From: a virus
Length of the DNA: 54,049 nt
Reading direction: 5' to 3' (one strand)
Virus record (IMG/VR): IMGVR_UViG_3300009370_001261
Span: 1 to 54,049 of that record
Part shown: piece by piece, positions 1 through 9,224 of the stretch
Position numbering within the stretch: the first letter of the stretch is position 1
Layout of the letters: every line of letters starts with the position of its first letter
Notes under the pieces: model-generated
What the model was told of the DNA's origin: nothing
What the model saw: the letters and a program-made list of their open reading frames with translations, nothing else
Databases searched by the model: none
Program-made: the position numbers and the translations under genes

Positions 1-513
1 ATAATGTGTGTTAGTAATTTTAGTGAATTATTAAAAATGATATTAGATTTACGAGAAAAATATAATAAACAAGGATGGCAAAGAGTTCAGATAGATACAC
101 CACATTTAAAAGAACCACCACACTATGATATGTTAATATTACCTAAAGATGAATTTTTACCGTATATGATAGACCATCTTGATTTTATGTATGCACATAA
201 TCATAAGTCAGATATTAATAAGTTCGATGATTTAGAAATAGCCAAATTTAAAAGAGTAGTGGATTATTTTGAAACTACTGTTAAAGATGATGAATATTTA
301 TCTAATGGTAGAAGTGATTTTTATAATTTTTTTACACAGCATGATAAAAGACGTAATACTGATTTTTTAAAAATCTTTCCAGAGTATACTAATTTTTTTG
401 AACAATGTAAAAAATCAACAGTAAACCATATTTCTTCTGCAGAAAGATTGAGAAGGAGAGAAGAAGCAAGAAAAAGAATTATGGAAAGAAAAAATAAAAA
501 GGAGATTATTTAA
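1..513 (+). CDS. C-terminal part of a twitch-type radical SAM protein (partial)
   Basis: The frame is open to the left edge, so the true start may lie outside the window; the first ATG is at base 4. The visible 169 residues have no CxxxCxxC motif. The closing pattern (FYNFFTQHDKRRNTDFLKIF followed by PEY) resembles the end of twitch-domain radical SAM proteins common in surface-glycan clusters, where an aromatic/Asp/Arg-Arg pattern precedes FPEL. The last 30 residues are highly charged (RLRRREEARKRIMERKNKK). It is followed after one base by the next gene, in the same operon as the sugar genes. The family assignment rests on this short C-terminal similarity only, so a different unknown protein is possible. 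Confidence 0.45.
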   Translation: MMCVSNFSELLKMILDLREKYNKQGWQRVQIDTPHLKEPPHYDMLILPKDEFLPYMIDHLDFMYAHNHKSDINKFDDLEIAKFKRVVDYFETTVKDDEYLSNGRSDFYNFFTQHDKRRNTDFLKIFPEYTNFFEQCKKSTVNHISSAERLRRREEARKRIMERKNKKEII

Positions 514-514
514 T

Positions 515-1651
515 ATGAAGAGAGCATTAGTATGTGGAGCAGGTGGATTTATTGGTTCACATTTAGTTAGGAGATTAAAAAAAGAAGGATATTTTGTCAG
601 AGGTGTTGATTTAAAATATCCAGAATTTAGTAAAACAGAGGCAGATGAATTCATCAAAGGTGATTTAAGAAATTTATCTATCGTGGATGTCTGTATAGAT
701 GGAGTTGATGATGATGGAATGATTCATCCAACCAAGATAGAAAATTCACCTGTTTATAATGCAATATGTGGTAATTCACAACCATATACGGAATATCATG
801 CTCGTATGGTTAGACTTGGTAGAGCAAAGGCTGGGTATATGACTACTGAGGATTTTTTAGAATTTGATAAAAATTTTAAATATTTAGAACCACCACACGA
901 AAATGAATATGTACGAGTAAAACAAACGGGACATTTATATGCTGGTTGGGATGGTGCACATAGAATATCTTGTGAAAAAAAGAGAGGTAAAAAAACTATT
1001 AAGGTTGAATTAATGAGTGGTGATTTTAAACATAAAGGATATTCAAATATTATAGATGTACCTAAAATATTTGATAATATAGATTATGATGATTATATTA
1101 TCATAAAAGATGATGATATGTTTCCTAATTATACAGATAGAGACGACTTAGATATTATTTGCAAAGACAGAAAAGTTTTATGTGAATATATATTAAAGGA
1201 ACTCGAAGTATATAAAGAATACGGTTATGAAATAGTTGTAAAAGAAAAAGGTGTTAGACATCATATTGATTTGATACCACCAGGTTTTGTTGATATGAAT
1301 TACAGAATTGATTTGTTGGATGAGTTCCCTTATCTACAACAATTTCATCACCACACAAATAAGATAGAAGTTAAAGATGAATTTTATGATTTTCTATTAG
1401 AGAGAAAGATAAAGAAAGAATTTGAATATTTAATTATGTTTGGCCAAGATGGAACTTTCGAAGTAAATTTTCCTAATCCAGTAGATGATTTGGTTATAAG
1501 ATTTATGGAGTGGGTTTGGCAACCACACAAGTCAAGACATATTAATTATGTAATAAATAATATACAAGATACTTCAGAATTTATTGATATAGTTACAAGT
1601 TATACTAACATAGAAATAGATGATGATTATATGAAGGAGTTATTAAAATGA
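515..1651 (+). CDS. Chimera: GDP-mannose 3,5-epimerase N-terminus fused to ParB-like and nucleotidyltransferase-like domains
   Basis: Residues 1-66 match the start of GDP-mannose 3,5-epimerase: GAGGFIG dinucleotide motif at 8-14, then VDLKYPEFSKTEADEFIKGD. The Rossmann fold then stops abruptly and no SSA..Y / YxxxK region follows. Residues about 70-165 look like a ParB/sulfiredoxin-type domain (AGWDGAHR at 143-150). Residues about 185-350 resemble a nucleotidyltransferase fold (DDYIIIKDDDMFP, then DDLD at 210-213). The missing C-terminal part of the epimerase is found fused to another gene at 4084-4512. As it stands this protein cannot be an epimerase. The last two domains together may form a nucleotidyl-transfer enzyme, an inference from fold resemblance. 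ATG start with GGAG 8-11 bases upstream. Confidence 0.6.
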   Translation: MKRALVCGAGGFIGSHLVRRLKKEGYFVRGVDLKYPEFSKTEADEFIKGDLRNLSIVDVCIDGVDDDGMIHPTKIENSPVYNAICGNSQPYTEYHARMVRLGRAKAGYMTTEDFLEFDKNFKYLEPPHENEYVRVKQTGHLYAGWDGAHRISCEKKRGKKTIKVELMSGDFKHKGYSNIIDVPKIFDNIDYDDYIIIKDDDMFPNYTDRDDLDIICKDRKVLCEYILKELEVYKEYGYEIVVKEKGVRHHIDLIPPGFVDMNYRIDLLDEFPYLQQFHHHTNKIEVKDEFYDFLLERKIKKEFEYLIMFGQDGTFEVNFPNPVDDLVIRFMEWVWQPHKSRHINYVINNIQDTSEFIDIVTSYTNIEIDDDYMKELLK

Positions 1652-2445
1652 ATGTAGGAATAATTGGAATTGGTGTTGTTGGTGGTGCTATAAGACACGG
1701 GTTTGAAAAGTTAGGACATAATGTTGTAATACACGATGTTAAACATAAGACGAAAATCGAAGATGTTATAGATACAGATATTGTTTTTGTGTGTGTACCT
1801 ACACCAAGTGCACCAAATGGTGATTGTGATACGAGTATAGTGGAGAGTGTTGTTAGAGAGTTGGCAGATTTGAAATATGATGGGATAGTTTGTATTAAGA
1901 GTACTGTCAAACCAGGTACTACTGAAAAATTGAGTAAATACTATCCAAGTTTAAATCTTAGTTTTGTACCTGAATTTTTAAGAGAAAGATGTTCAATTTC
2001 AGATTTTATTGATAATCATGATTTGTGTGTTATTGGAACTGAGGATGAATATACTTTTGCAATGATTAAAGAAGTTCATGGTAAATATCCAGATAATGTA
2101 ATTCAACTATCAGTAACAGAGGCAGAGTTTGTAAAATATTTTAGTAATACTTACAATGCCACATTGATAACATTTGCAAATAATTTTTATGAAATTTGTA
2201 AAAAGATGGATGTTAATTATACAAATATCAAGGACGCAGTTGTACATAGAAGTCATATTAATGACCAATATTTAGATTGTAATGATAATTGTAGAGGATT
2301 TGGTGGTGTTTGTTTACCTAAAGATACAAAAGGATTATCAAATTTAGTAGAAGAATTAGGATTAGATGGAGAGTTGTTTAAAACTATTTTAAGAGATAAT
2401 GAGAAATATAAAACCACCGTTTTTGACGGAATGAGGGAGAAATAA
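1648..2445 (+). CDS. UDP-glucose/GDP-mannose dehydrogenase family protein lacking the C-terminal domain
   Basis: The family oxidises a nucleotide-sugar C6 alcohol to the acid with two NAD+. The N-terminal NAD motif is GIIGIGVVGGA (residues 4-14). The central part has PEFLRE and the catalytic-cysteine motif GGVCLPKD (Cys222). Normal members are 390-440 residues with a third, UDP-binding domain; this one ends at 265, just after the central domain. The missing part normally binds the nucleotide, so it may be inactive, use another substrate or need a partner. Start overlaps the previous stop (ATGA); good GGAG upstream. A full-length paralogue lies at 27970. Confidence 0.75.
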   Translation: MNVGIIGIGVVGGAIRHGFEKLGHNVVIHDVKHKTKIEDVIDTDIVFVCVPTPSAPNGDCDTSIVESVVRELADLKYDGIVCIKSTVKPGTTEKLSKYYPSLNLSFVPEFLRERCSISDFIDNHDLCVIGTEDEYTFAMIKEVHGKYPDNVIQLSVTEAEFVKYFSNTYNATLITFANNFYEICKKMDVNYTNIKDAVVHRSHINDQYLDCNDNCRGFGGVCLPKDTKGLSNLVEELGLDGELFKTILRDNEKYKTTVFDGMREK

Positions 2446-2446
2446 T

Positions 2447-3379
2447 ATGAAGATATTAGTTACAGGATCTGAAGGATCACTAATGCAATATGTAATTCCA
2501 GTATTGTTAAAAAATGGACACGAAGTAGTTGGTGTTGATAATTTTGCAAGATATGGTGAAATAGAAAGAGATAGGGATTATGAATTTGTTAGAGGTGATT
2601 TAACTGATAAATCTTTTGTAGATAGTATAATGAAAGGTATTGATGGGGTTGTTCAGGCAGCAGCATTAATATATGGAGTAGGTGGATTTCATAAATATCC
2701 AGCGGATATTATATCTAAAGATAGTGTTTTACATCAAAATATATTATGGGCAATGGTAGAGAATAATGTTAAGAAAATATCATACATTAGTTCATCTATG
2801 GTTTATGAGAGATGTCATTCACATCCAAGTAAAGAAGAAGATGCATTTGAATCTATTATTCCTTCTACTGATTATGGGTTATCTAAGTTGGTAGGAGAAA
2901 AAATGTGTATAGCATTTGAAAAACAATATGGTATTAAATATGTAATTTGGAGACCATTTAATATACTTACACCACACGAAAAGAGTGGAGAAGAACAAGG
3001 TATCAGTCATGTTTTTGCAGATTTTATTACCAGTTTAGTAGTTGAAAAGAAAAATCCATTACCTATAATTGGTAATGGTAATCAAGTTAGATGTTTTACT
3101 TGGATTGAAGATGTAGCAAATATGATTGGTGATTGGTCATTTGAAGATAAAACAGATAATGAGACTTATAATGTAGGTAATCCTGAACCTATTACAATGA
3201 AAGATTTGGCTAGATTAATATATCAAGGAGATGATGAGTTAAAGTTTGAAACTACAAAGGATTATCACGATGATGTTTTAATTAGGATACCAGATGTTAG
3301 TAAGATAGAAAGAGAATTAGGATTTAAACCAACTGTAAAGGTAAAAGAAGCTATTAGAAGATGTTTGGAATTAGTGTAG
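2447..3379 (+). CDS. NAD-dependent sugar epimerase/dehydratase
   Basis: Extended short-chain dehydrogenase of 310 residues. The N-terminal NAD motif is GSEGSLM, so the third glycine of GxxGxxG is replaced by Met. Catalytic YGLSK is at 143-147, preceded by SSSMVYE. The C-terminal half has RCFTWIEDVA and the YNVGNPEP motif typical of UDP-/GDP-sugar epimerases. It sits between the two halves of the disrupted GDP-mannose 3,5-epimerase and overlaps the next gene by 19 bases. Substrate cannot be deduced. GGAG Shine-Dalgarno just upstream. Confidence 0.8.
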   Translation: MKILVTGSEGSLMQYVIPVLLKNGHEVVGVDNFARYGEIERDRDYEFVRGDLTDKSFVDSIMKGIDGVVQAAALIYGVGGFHKYPADIISKDSVLHQNILWAMVENNVKKISYISSSMVYERCHSHPSKEEDAFESIIPSTDYGLSKLVGEKMCIAFEKQYGIKYVIWRPFNILTPHEKSGEEQGISHVFADFITSLVVEKKNPLPIIGNGNQVRCFTWIEDVANMIGDWSFEDKTDNETYNVGNPEPITMKDLARLIYQGDDELKFETTKDYHDDVLIRIPDVSKIERELGFKPTVKVKEAIRRCLELV

Positions 3380-4512
3380 TTCAGAATTTTATTTGTAATA
3401 TCCCAGAACGATTAGAATTAGTTAAAAATAATACTCCCGTAGTTGGTGAGGTTTGGGGAGATTATGAGTTTTTTGTTAATTTTAATGATGAGGATAATTT
3501 TGAAGAAGTATATTCTATTTACGAAGAACATATTCCTAAGTTAAATTTTTATAATAATTTAGAAAAGGATTGGGCCCGAGTTACTTTGGCCCTTGTTGAA
3601 GAAGTAGAAACTTCCCATGTAGTCTTTTTAAATGAGGACCAAGAATTTTTTATGACAAAAGAGGATTGGTCAAATATTATAAATGAGGCTATTATTGAAA
3701 ATGATGTTGATTATATTTTAATGAATAAAATTGATAAGTACAATAAAAAGGCTTATGTTAATGGTGAATTGGAAAATCCAGATGATCCAAGTTCTATGAT
3801 TATTAAAATGTTATGGGATAAGTATCCATCACCTGGATATAAAGAAGGTAAGTATGTTTATTTTTACGATGGTAAATATGCTCCACATAAAAGAATAAGT
3901 GTAGAGGCAGTATATAGAACGGAATGGTTTGTAGATAGATTAAAAGAATTTATTCAGAATGAAAATATAGTTAAAGATAAAGACCTTGTTATTATGAATA
4001 ATCAAGTTCAACCAATAGATATTCCCTTTAAAAAGAAAAATCTATGTAATTTTTATGAAGGTTATTATGATTTTTATAATGGCATGGCAAGATTTCCTGA
4101 TATATTTGGACCAGAAGGAACATATGATGGTGGGAGAGAAAAGGCACCTGCTGCATTATGTAGGAAGGTTATAGAATCCAATGGTGAAATAGAAGTTTAT
4201 GGTGATGGAAAACAAACTCGTTCATTTCTTTATATTGATGAATGTGTTGAAGGAATTAGACGATTAATGGAATCGGATTGCAAAGAACCACTTAATATAG
4301 GTTCAGATGAAGTTATTTCTATTAATGATTTTGCACAAATGATTATAGATATTTCTGAAAAAGAAGTTGTTATAAAGAATATAGATGTACCACAACTTGG
4401 AGTTCGTGGTAGAAATTCAGATAATACTTTGATAAAAGAAAAACTTGGTTGGAGCCCAACACAACCATTGAGAGTTGGTATAGAAAAAACATATCGTTGG
4501 ATTGAGATGTAG
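3361..4512 (+). CDS. Chimera: glycosyltransferase-like N-terminal domain fused to GDP-mannose 3,5-epimerase C-terminus
   Basis: Residues 1 to about 240 look like a GT-A-type glycosyltransferase fragment (opening VVQNFICNIPERLELVKNN, and an acidic NEDQEF that could serve as the DxD metal site). From residue 242 (MARFPDIFGPEGT) to the end the sequence closely follows the C-terminal part of GDP-mannose 3,5-epimerase: GGREKAPAALCRKV, GDGKQTRSFLYIDECVEG, LNIGSDE, VRGRNSDN and LGWSP. The matching N-terminus is in the gene at 515. The middle of the epimerase, with its catalytic Tyr/Lys, is absent from the window, so epimerase activity is not expected. Either the fused tail is a relic or it serves as a nucleotide-sugar binding module. 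Confidence 0.65.
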   Translation: MFGISVVQNFICNIPERLELVKNNTPVVGEVWGDYEFFVNFNDEDNFEEVYSIYEEHIPKLNFYNNLEKDWARVTLALVEEVETSHVVFLNEDQEFFMTKEDWSNIINEAIIENDVDYILMNKIDKYNKKAYVNGELENPDDPSSMIIKMLWDKYPSPGYKEGKYVYFYDGKYAPHKRISVEAVYRTEWFVDRLKEFIQNENIVKDKDLVIMNNQVQPIDIPFKKKNLCNFYEGYYDFYNGMARFPDIFGPEGTYDGGREKAPAALCRKVIESNGEIEVYGDGKQTRSFLYIDECVEGIRRLMESDCKEPLNIGSDEVISINDFAQMIIDISEKEVVIKNIDVPQLGVRGRNSDNTLIKEKLGWSPTQPLRVGIEKTYRWIEM

Positions 4513-4552
4513 TATGAAGAAAAAAATACATTATATGAAGAGTGGAATATAG

Positions 4553-5371
4553 ATGAGTAAATTAAAATTAGATAATGTTACATTACTTGGACTTGAATCT
4601 GTTGAATCTGATATTGATAAATTTAAAAAGGCAGCAGATATATGTAGAGAGTATGTTGATTTTGGTAAAGTTAAGTTATTAACACCATGGCCAGAAAAAT
4701 TAGATGATCCAGATGGGGTTTATATTGATAGAATAATTAGTCCAGAGAAATATCAACAGTTTTGTATAAATGAAATGAACAATCATTTTGATACAGACTA
4801 TGTTTTAACGTTTCAATCAGATGGTTTTATTTTAAATCCAGATGCCTGGACAGATGAATTTTTTAACTATGATTATATAGGTGCTCCTTGGGGAGATAAT
4901 AGATATGCAGTTGGTAACGGAGGATTTTCATTTAGAAGTAAAAAGTTGATGAATTTTGTATCAGATAACATTGAAATTATGCATGTTAAGAATTTAGCTC
5001 ATAGTAATACAACTCCCGAATGGATATCATCAGTATATGTTATGAATAGAGTACCTGCAGTACATAATGAGTGGGTGAAGGTTTTTTTTAAACACTGTAT
5101 TAATGAAGATAATTTAATTTGTCAATATAATGGACCATTTTTAGAATCCCGAGGATTTAAATTTCCAACATCAGATTTTGCAAGAGATAAATTTAGTACT
5201 GAGGCCTCAGCTCCTGAAGATGATAGCATTTATACTTATAAGGATTCAACGGGAATTTGGAGAGGACAATTTGGATTCCATGGTAAATATTTGAATATAG
5301 AAAAATGGAATGATAGAGAGAAGTTTAATATTTATAATTATACATTATTAGAGGAATGGAAAAGTGAGTAA
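4553..5371 (+). CDS. DUF5672-type putative glycosyltransferase
   Basis: 272 residues. The core YVLTFQSDGFILN (about residues 84-96), then YDYIGAPWGDN and VGNGGFSFRSKKLM, is the signature of DUF5672 proteins, which resemble GT-A glycosyltransferases and occur in glycan clusters. FQSDG is in the position of the metal-binding DxD. No membrane segment. The stop overlaps the next start by 8 bases. A 12-codon reading frame fills the 40 bases before the start and is probably not significant. Confidence 0.7.
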   Translation: MSKLKLDNVTLLGLESVESDIDKFKKAADICREYVDFGKVKLLTPWPEKLDDPDGVYIDRIISPEKYQQFCINEMNNHFDTDYVLTFQSDGFILNPDAWTDEFFNYDYIGAPWGDNRYAVGNGGFSFRSKKLMNFVSDNIEIMHVKNLAHSNTTPEWISSVYVMNRVPAVHNEWVKVFFKHCINEDNLICQYNGPFLESRGFKFPTSDFARDKFSTEASAPEDDSIYTYKDSTGIWRGQFGFHGKYLNIEKWNDREKFNIYNYTLLEEWKSE

Positions 5372-6863
5372 AAAAATATTTTTTGGACACGATTATAAAG
5401 TATGGCATGAACTTGGTAATGGTAATCCGCCAGATTTTTATGAGAATAAGGATAAATATGTAGATGGTCACCCACCACACGCATGGGAGAATATTCGACA
5501 CGACGTTCATCTGTATTATCAAAATCATAGTAATAGAGTAGATGGTAAATATGAAATTGTTGATCATAATTATAATTTTTTAGTTGATAATGATATACCA
5601 TTTATGTATCCTATGGGAACAAGTATAAATCCAGCATATTGGTTAGGACTTGAACAAAAAAGATATGTATTAGGACATGATGAAAATCACCGGCCAATCT
5701 ATGATGAAGATCCAATAAAATGTAAACCTCTTTTTTCTTATATTCCTGAAAAAATTAAAAACCATATGAGAGAAGGGAAGGTTTTAATAACTATAGATAT
5801 GTCTTTTGAGGGGTTTCCTATAAATCAATATCATAAAAATTATGGTGGATATATGAATTTATGTGAGGAAATACATAAAGCAGCAGAAAGATTTAAATTT
5901 CCACCAAAAAATATAGCTTTAACCAATGAAAATCCATATAATGAAAAAGCGTATTCAGTATGGTGTACTGAACATAAACCAAAAGAAAAAATGAATGTTA
6001 TAACTACTGGACATATGAGTTCTTATGTTAATGCATACATAAAGGCAGAAGATGCTTTTGGTGATAACTTTGAGGGGGCGTTTAATTATAAAAAAGATAA
6101 TTTAGAAAAAATGAAAAAATATATGAATTTTACTCGAAGGGACAGGGACCAAAGAATATTTTTATCTTTGGCGTCATGTTATCATGGTATTCTTGATGAT
6201 GGATTTAATTCGATGTGTGTTTCTCGTGGAATAATACCTACTTCTGAAGATTATGAAAAGAATTATGCTAATGATCCTCAGCTCATAAGTGATGTCATAC
6301 CTGGTAAATGTCGGCGTTTTGCTAAACACGAGACGACTTCTAAATATTTTTCAAAATCTAATCTTAAAGAATTTGTTAATAGATTACCAATGATAGTAGA
6401 TGAACCTGATGTAGCAGCAAAAAATTTATCACTTGGTCCATGGGATTTATCACCATATCATAATTCATTTTTCGCCCTTGTTTCTGATACTATGTGGGAT
6501 GAAGGTATGACTGTTTTTTTGTCTGAAAAGTCATATAGACCATTTGCTTGTTTTTTACCAGTAATTTATTTGGCAACACCTTTTCATTTTAAACGTGCCA
6601 AAGAATTGGGATATAAATCCTTTTCACCATTTATCGATGAGTCATATGATGTAGAATTGAATCATCCTATCAGGGCAAACCTTATTAGTTTGGAAATGAA
6701 GAAAATATGTGATAAGAGTGTTAATGAATTATTAGATTGGTATGGGAATCAAGCCGATATTTTAATACATAATAATAGAACTCTGAGAAAGGATCTTAGT
6801 TATGTAAATGGTATAGAAAGAGTATTAAAATTATATGAACGTATGGTGGAGGAATCAAAATGA
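5364..6863 (+). CDS. Putative sugar-transfer enzyme, ESYD-signature family (paralogue 1)
   Basis: 499 residues, no membrane segment. The C-terminal part has a signature shared with the genes at 6986 and 19519: SEKSYRPFACFLPVIYLATP, then KELGYKSFSPFIDESYD, then an acidic/Arg helix. This layout (EK...P..........P.....L..GFKTF...DESYD) resembles the nucleotide-sugar binding C-terminal fold of exostosin- and fucosyltransferase-like GT-B enzymes; that resemblance is my inference. The N-terminal 350 residues are variable between paralogues, as expected for an acceptor-binding half. Overlaps its upstream neighbour by 8 bases. Confidence 0.5.
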   Translation: MSKKIFFGHDYKVWHELGNGNPPDFYENKDKYVDGHPPHAWENIRHDVHLYYQNHSNRVDGKYEIVDHNYNFLVDNDIPFMYPMGTSINPAYWLGLEQKRYVLGHDENHRPIYDEDPIKCKPLFSYIPEKIKNHMREGKVLITIDMSFEGFPINQYHKNYGGYMNLCEEIHKAAERFKFPPKNIALTNENPYNEKAYSVWCTEHKPKEKMNVITTGHMSSYVNAYIKAEDAFGDNFEGAFNYKKDNLEKMKKYMNFTRRDRDQRIFLSLASCYHGILDDGFNSMCVSRGIIPTSEDYEKNYANDPQLISDVIPGKCRRFAKHETTSKYFSKSNLKEFVNRLPMIVDEPDVAAKNLSLGPWDLSPYHNSFFALVSDTMWDEGMTVFLSEKSYRPFACFLPVIYLATPFHFKRAKELGYKSFSPFIDESYDVELNHPIRANLISLEMKKICDKSVNELLDWYGNQADILIHNNRTLRKDLSYVNGIERVLKLYERMVEESK

Positions 6864-6973
6864 AAAAAATTATATTATTTTTCAAAAATATTTATAAAAA
6901 AATAAAAATGGAATTGTATTTTAAGAAAAAAATAAAGGAACTTAAAAAGAGAGATCCATTTATTTATAAATAG
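6860..6973 (+). CDS. Small basic protein of unknown function
   Basis: 37 codons starting at the ATGA overlap with the previous stop, with a strong Shine-Dalgarno (GGTGGAGGAATC) 5-12 bases upstream. The product is MKKIILFFKNIYKKIKMELY followed by a Lys-rich tail ending in DPFIYK. It could form an amphipathic basic helix. No family recognised. The ribosome binding site and coupling support expression. Confidence 0.45.
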   Translation: MKKIILFFKNIYKKIKMELYFKKKIKELKKRDPFIYK

Positions 6974-6985
6974 GAAAATTAAGTT

Positions 6986-8578
6986 ATGAAAAGAAAAAAG
7001 AAATTAGTTATGGGGTTTGATTGGATTGGTCCAAATGGTGTATTTTTAAATGGGGTTGATAAAAAACATCTTGATTTAATGATTGAATATGGTGCAAATA
7101 GTACAAAGTTTAGAGAAAAATTTGCAGAGAAATATATTGATACATCTTTAGAAAGTTATCCTGATACTTTACAACCATCCGTAGGACATATGGGTTTATT
7201 AGCACATTCACAGGCTAAGGCAGATCCTGATGAATGGAAAATAGAATATGTCCCAACTTTCTTACTTACGAATGATGTTACTAATAATGTAGAGTTAACA
7301 GATGCACATACTGATAAAAATCAGCCAAATCTATATTGTTATAATATTGAGATTTATGGTAATCCAGTTAATATATTTGGTCGTGGAAAAGGTGGACATG
7401 ATAAATCTTTTATAGAAATGATGCCAGAAGAGGTTAGAGAAGATGTTCGTAGAAAGAAGTGTGTTATTGTCATAAGTCAGATAGCAGAAGGATATTTGGC
7501 CCCAAATTATCACAATCCATATCAATTTTTTGAGTATTTATATCAAGATTTAGATGAATTTAATATACCACCAACAAATGTTTTTTTAATTATAAATGAT
7601 TTTTTTATACAAAAAACACATGATAAGATAAAAAATGAAATTTTAAATATTGATACACCGAGTATTAATCTTTTACCTGTATGTTATTATCAAGATGTTT
7701 ATAGAGCAAATCTAAAAGAAAAAATAGAAAGTGGAGATGGTAATACTTTAACAAAACATTTAAATCGGTGGAAAAATTCAAGAGATAAAATTAGAGATTA
7801 TTATTTTTTATCATATAATAGAAATCCAAAAGAACATAGAAGAATTTTATGTACATTACTTTATAAAAATAATTTATTAGATAAGATGAATTACAGTATT
7901 GGTTCAGGCCATCACGAAGAATCAGATAAAGGAGAGTGGTCCCACTTGAAGGATATTTCTTGGAGAGATCCAATATATTTTAAGTGGATATCTAATCGAT
8001 TTTGGATTGATTTACAATCTGATTATATTGAATTAGCAAAAAAACTCCCCATATTTTGTTCTGATGATCATATAGATGATATGAATAAATCAATAGATTA
8101 TGGAGTCCAAGTAGTAGATAATCACTATAAAAATTCTTATATTCATATAGTAACTGAGTCTGCATATTGGGAGGGGGCAATGATTTTTTCGGAAAAAACA
8201 TTTAAGCCTATAGCCTATTTTCAACCATTTATAATGGTTGGTAATCCGGGAATGTTGAAAAAATTACGAGAACTTGGATTTAAAACTTTTCATCCATTTA
8301 TTGATGAGTCTTATGATTTAGAAGAGAATCATGAATTGAGAATGAAAATGATTATTGAAGAAATAAGAAAATTAAATTCCAAGACAGTTAATGAAATTCA
8401 CGAATTCTACTGGTTTTTCTCAGAAATATTGGAACATAATTTTAAGACACTTTTTGATAACAAATGGAGTATAACACATACTTTTATTTTTGAAACACTA
8501 TGGAATCATTTAGATGATAAAAAGGTATATTCTGAATTTGGTATTAATAGAAACCGAGCACTTTTTTGTGAAGAATAA
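6986..8578 (+). CDS. Putative sugar-transfer enzyme, ESYD-signature family (paralogue 2)
   Basis: 530 residues. C-terminal signature SEKTFKPIAYFQPFIMVGNP, MLKKLRELGFKTFHPFIDES, ELRMKMIIEEI closely follows the gene at 5364 and the second module of the gene at 19519. It also shares SYNRNPKEHRR (about residue 272), which resembles the Asn/Arg start of GT-B C-terminal domains. The N-terminus begins with a basic stretch MKRKKKLVMG and has no signal peptide. Likely acts on a glycan built by this cluster (inference). Confidence 0.5.
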   Translation: MKRKKKLVMGFDWIGPNGVFLNGVDKKHLDLMIEYGANSTKFREKFAEKYIDTSLESYPDTLQPSVGHMGLLAHSQAKADPDEWKIEYVPTFLLTNDVTNNVELTDAHTDKNQPNLYCYNIEIYGNPVNIFGRGKGGHDKSFIEMMPEEVREDVRRKKCVIVISQIAEGYLAPNYHNPYQFFEYLYQDLDEFNIPPTNVFLIINDFFIQKTHDKIKNEILNIDTPSINLLPVCYYQDVYRANLKEKIESGDGNTLTKHLNRWKNSRDKIRDYYFLSYNRNPKEHRRILCTLLYKNNLLDKMNYSIGSGHHEESDKGEWSHLKDISWRDPIYFKWISNRFWIDLQSDYIELAKKLPIFCSDDHIDDMNKSIDYGVQVVDNHYKNSYIHIVTESAYWEGAMIFSEKTFKPIAYFQPFIMVGNPGMLKKLRELGFKTFHPFIDESYDLEENHELRMKMIIEEIRKLNSKTVNEIHEFYWFFSEILEHNFKTLFDNKWSITHTFIFETLWNHLDDKKVYSEFGINRNRALFCEE

Positions 8579-8597
8579 ACTTTTTAATGAAATTTAT

Positions 8598-9224
8598 ATG
8601 GGTAAAATAGATAAACAATATTTAATAGATTTTGAAACAGAAGTTAAAGAAATTTATGAATCTGGTAAGATTACAGCGCCAGTTCATTTGAGTGGTGGTA
8701 ATGAAGAACAACTTATAAAAATATTTGAAGATGTTAATAAAGATGATTGGGTATTTAGTAGTTGGAGAAATCATTATCATGCACTTTTACATGGAATTCC
8801 AAGAGATACACTTATGGATTTGATTGTTCGTGGTAAAAGTATGAGTGTGTATTCTAAAGAACCAAAGTTTTATTCGTCTGCAATAGTTGGTGGTATTGTT
8901 CCAATATCACTTGGAACGGCAAAGGCACTTAAAATGAAACAAGATGACACTTTAAATAAAAATTATTACAGAGATAATAAAAGAAAAGTGTGGTGTTTTA
9001 TTGGAGATATGACATTTGAAACTGGTATTTTTTATGAGGCCCATAAATATGCAAATAATTTTGATTTACCATTACAATTTGTAGTTGAAGATAATGGTCT
9101 TTCTACTAATACACCAACAGATAAGACTTGGAACGGTAGAAGAGATATACCAAGCGATATAATTTATTATAAATATGAACGTGAATATCCACATCACGGT
9201 ACAGGAAATTGGATATTATTCTAA
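8598..9224 (+). CDS. Thiamine-diphosphate dehydrogenase E1 alpha-like subunit
   Basis: 209 residues from the preferred start. The ThDP/Mg motif is GDMTFETGIFYEAHKYANNF followed by LPLQFVVEDNG, matching the GD...30 residues...N pattern of E1 alpha/transketolase family enzymes. SSWRNHYHALLHGIPRD and GGIVPISLGTAKALK are the usual E1 alpha active-site strands. It is shorter than normal E1 alpha (about 330-370). An earlier in-frame ATG at 8514 would overlap the previous gene by 65 bases and add a non-homologous tail, so 8598 is preferred, though neither has a strong ribosome site. Partner is the next gene. No E2 or E3 is nearby, so a 2-oxo acid dehydrogenase complex is unlikely. Confidence 0.75.
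   Translation: MGKIDKQYLIDFETEVKEIYESGKITAPVHLSGGNEEQLIKIFEDVNKDDWVFSSWRNHYHALLHGIPRDTLMDLIVRGKSMSVYSKEPKFYSSAIVGGIVPISLGTAKALKMKQDDTLNKNYYRDNKRKVWCFIGDMTFETGIFYEAHKYANNFDLPLQFVVEDNGLSTNTPTDKTWNGRRDIPSDIIYYKYEREYPHHGTGNWILF

Noticed and set aside
4514-4552. A 12-codon frame (MKKKIHYMKSGI) just before the gene at 4553
   Set aside because: No convincing ribosome site and too short to assess; kept only as a remark.
8514-8597. Extended N-terminus for the E1 alpha gene
   Set aside because: The added 28 residues have no E1 similarity and overlap the previous gene by 65 bases; the later ATG at 8598 is a better start.
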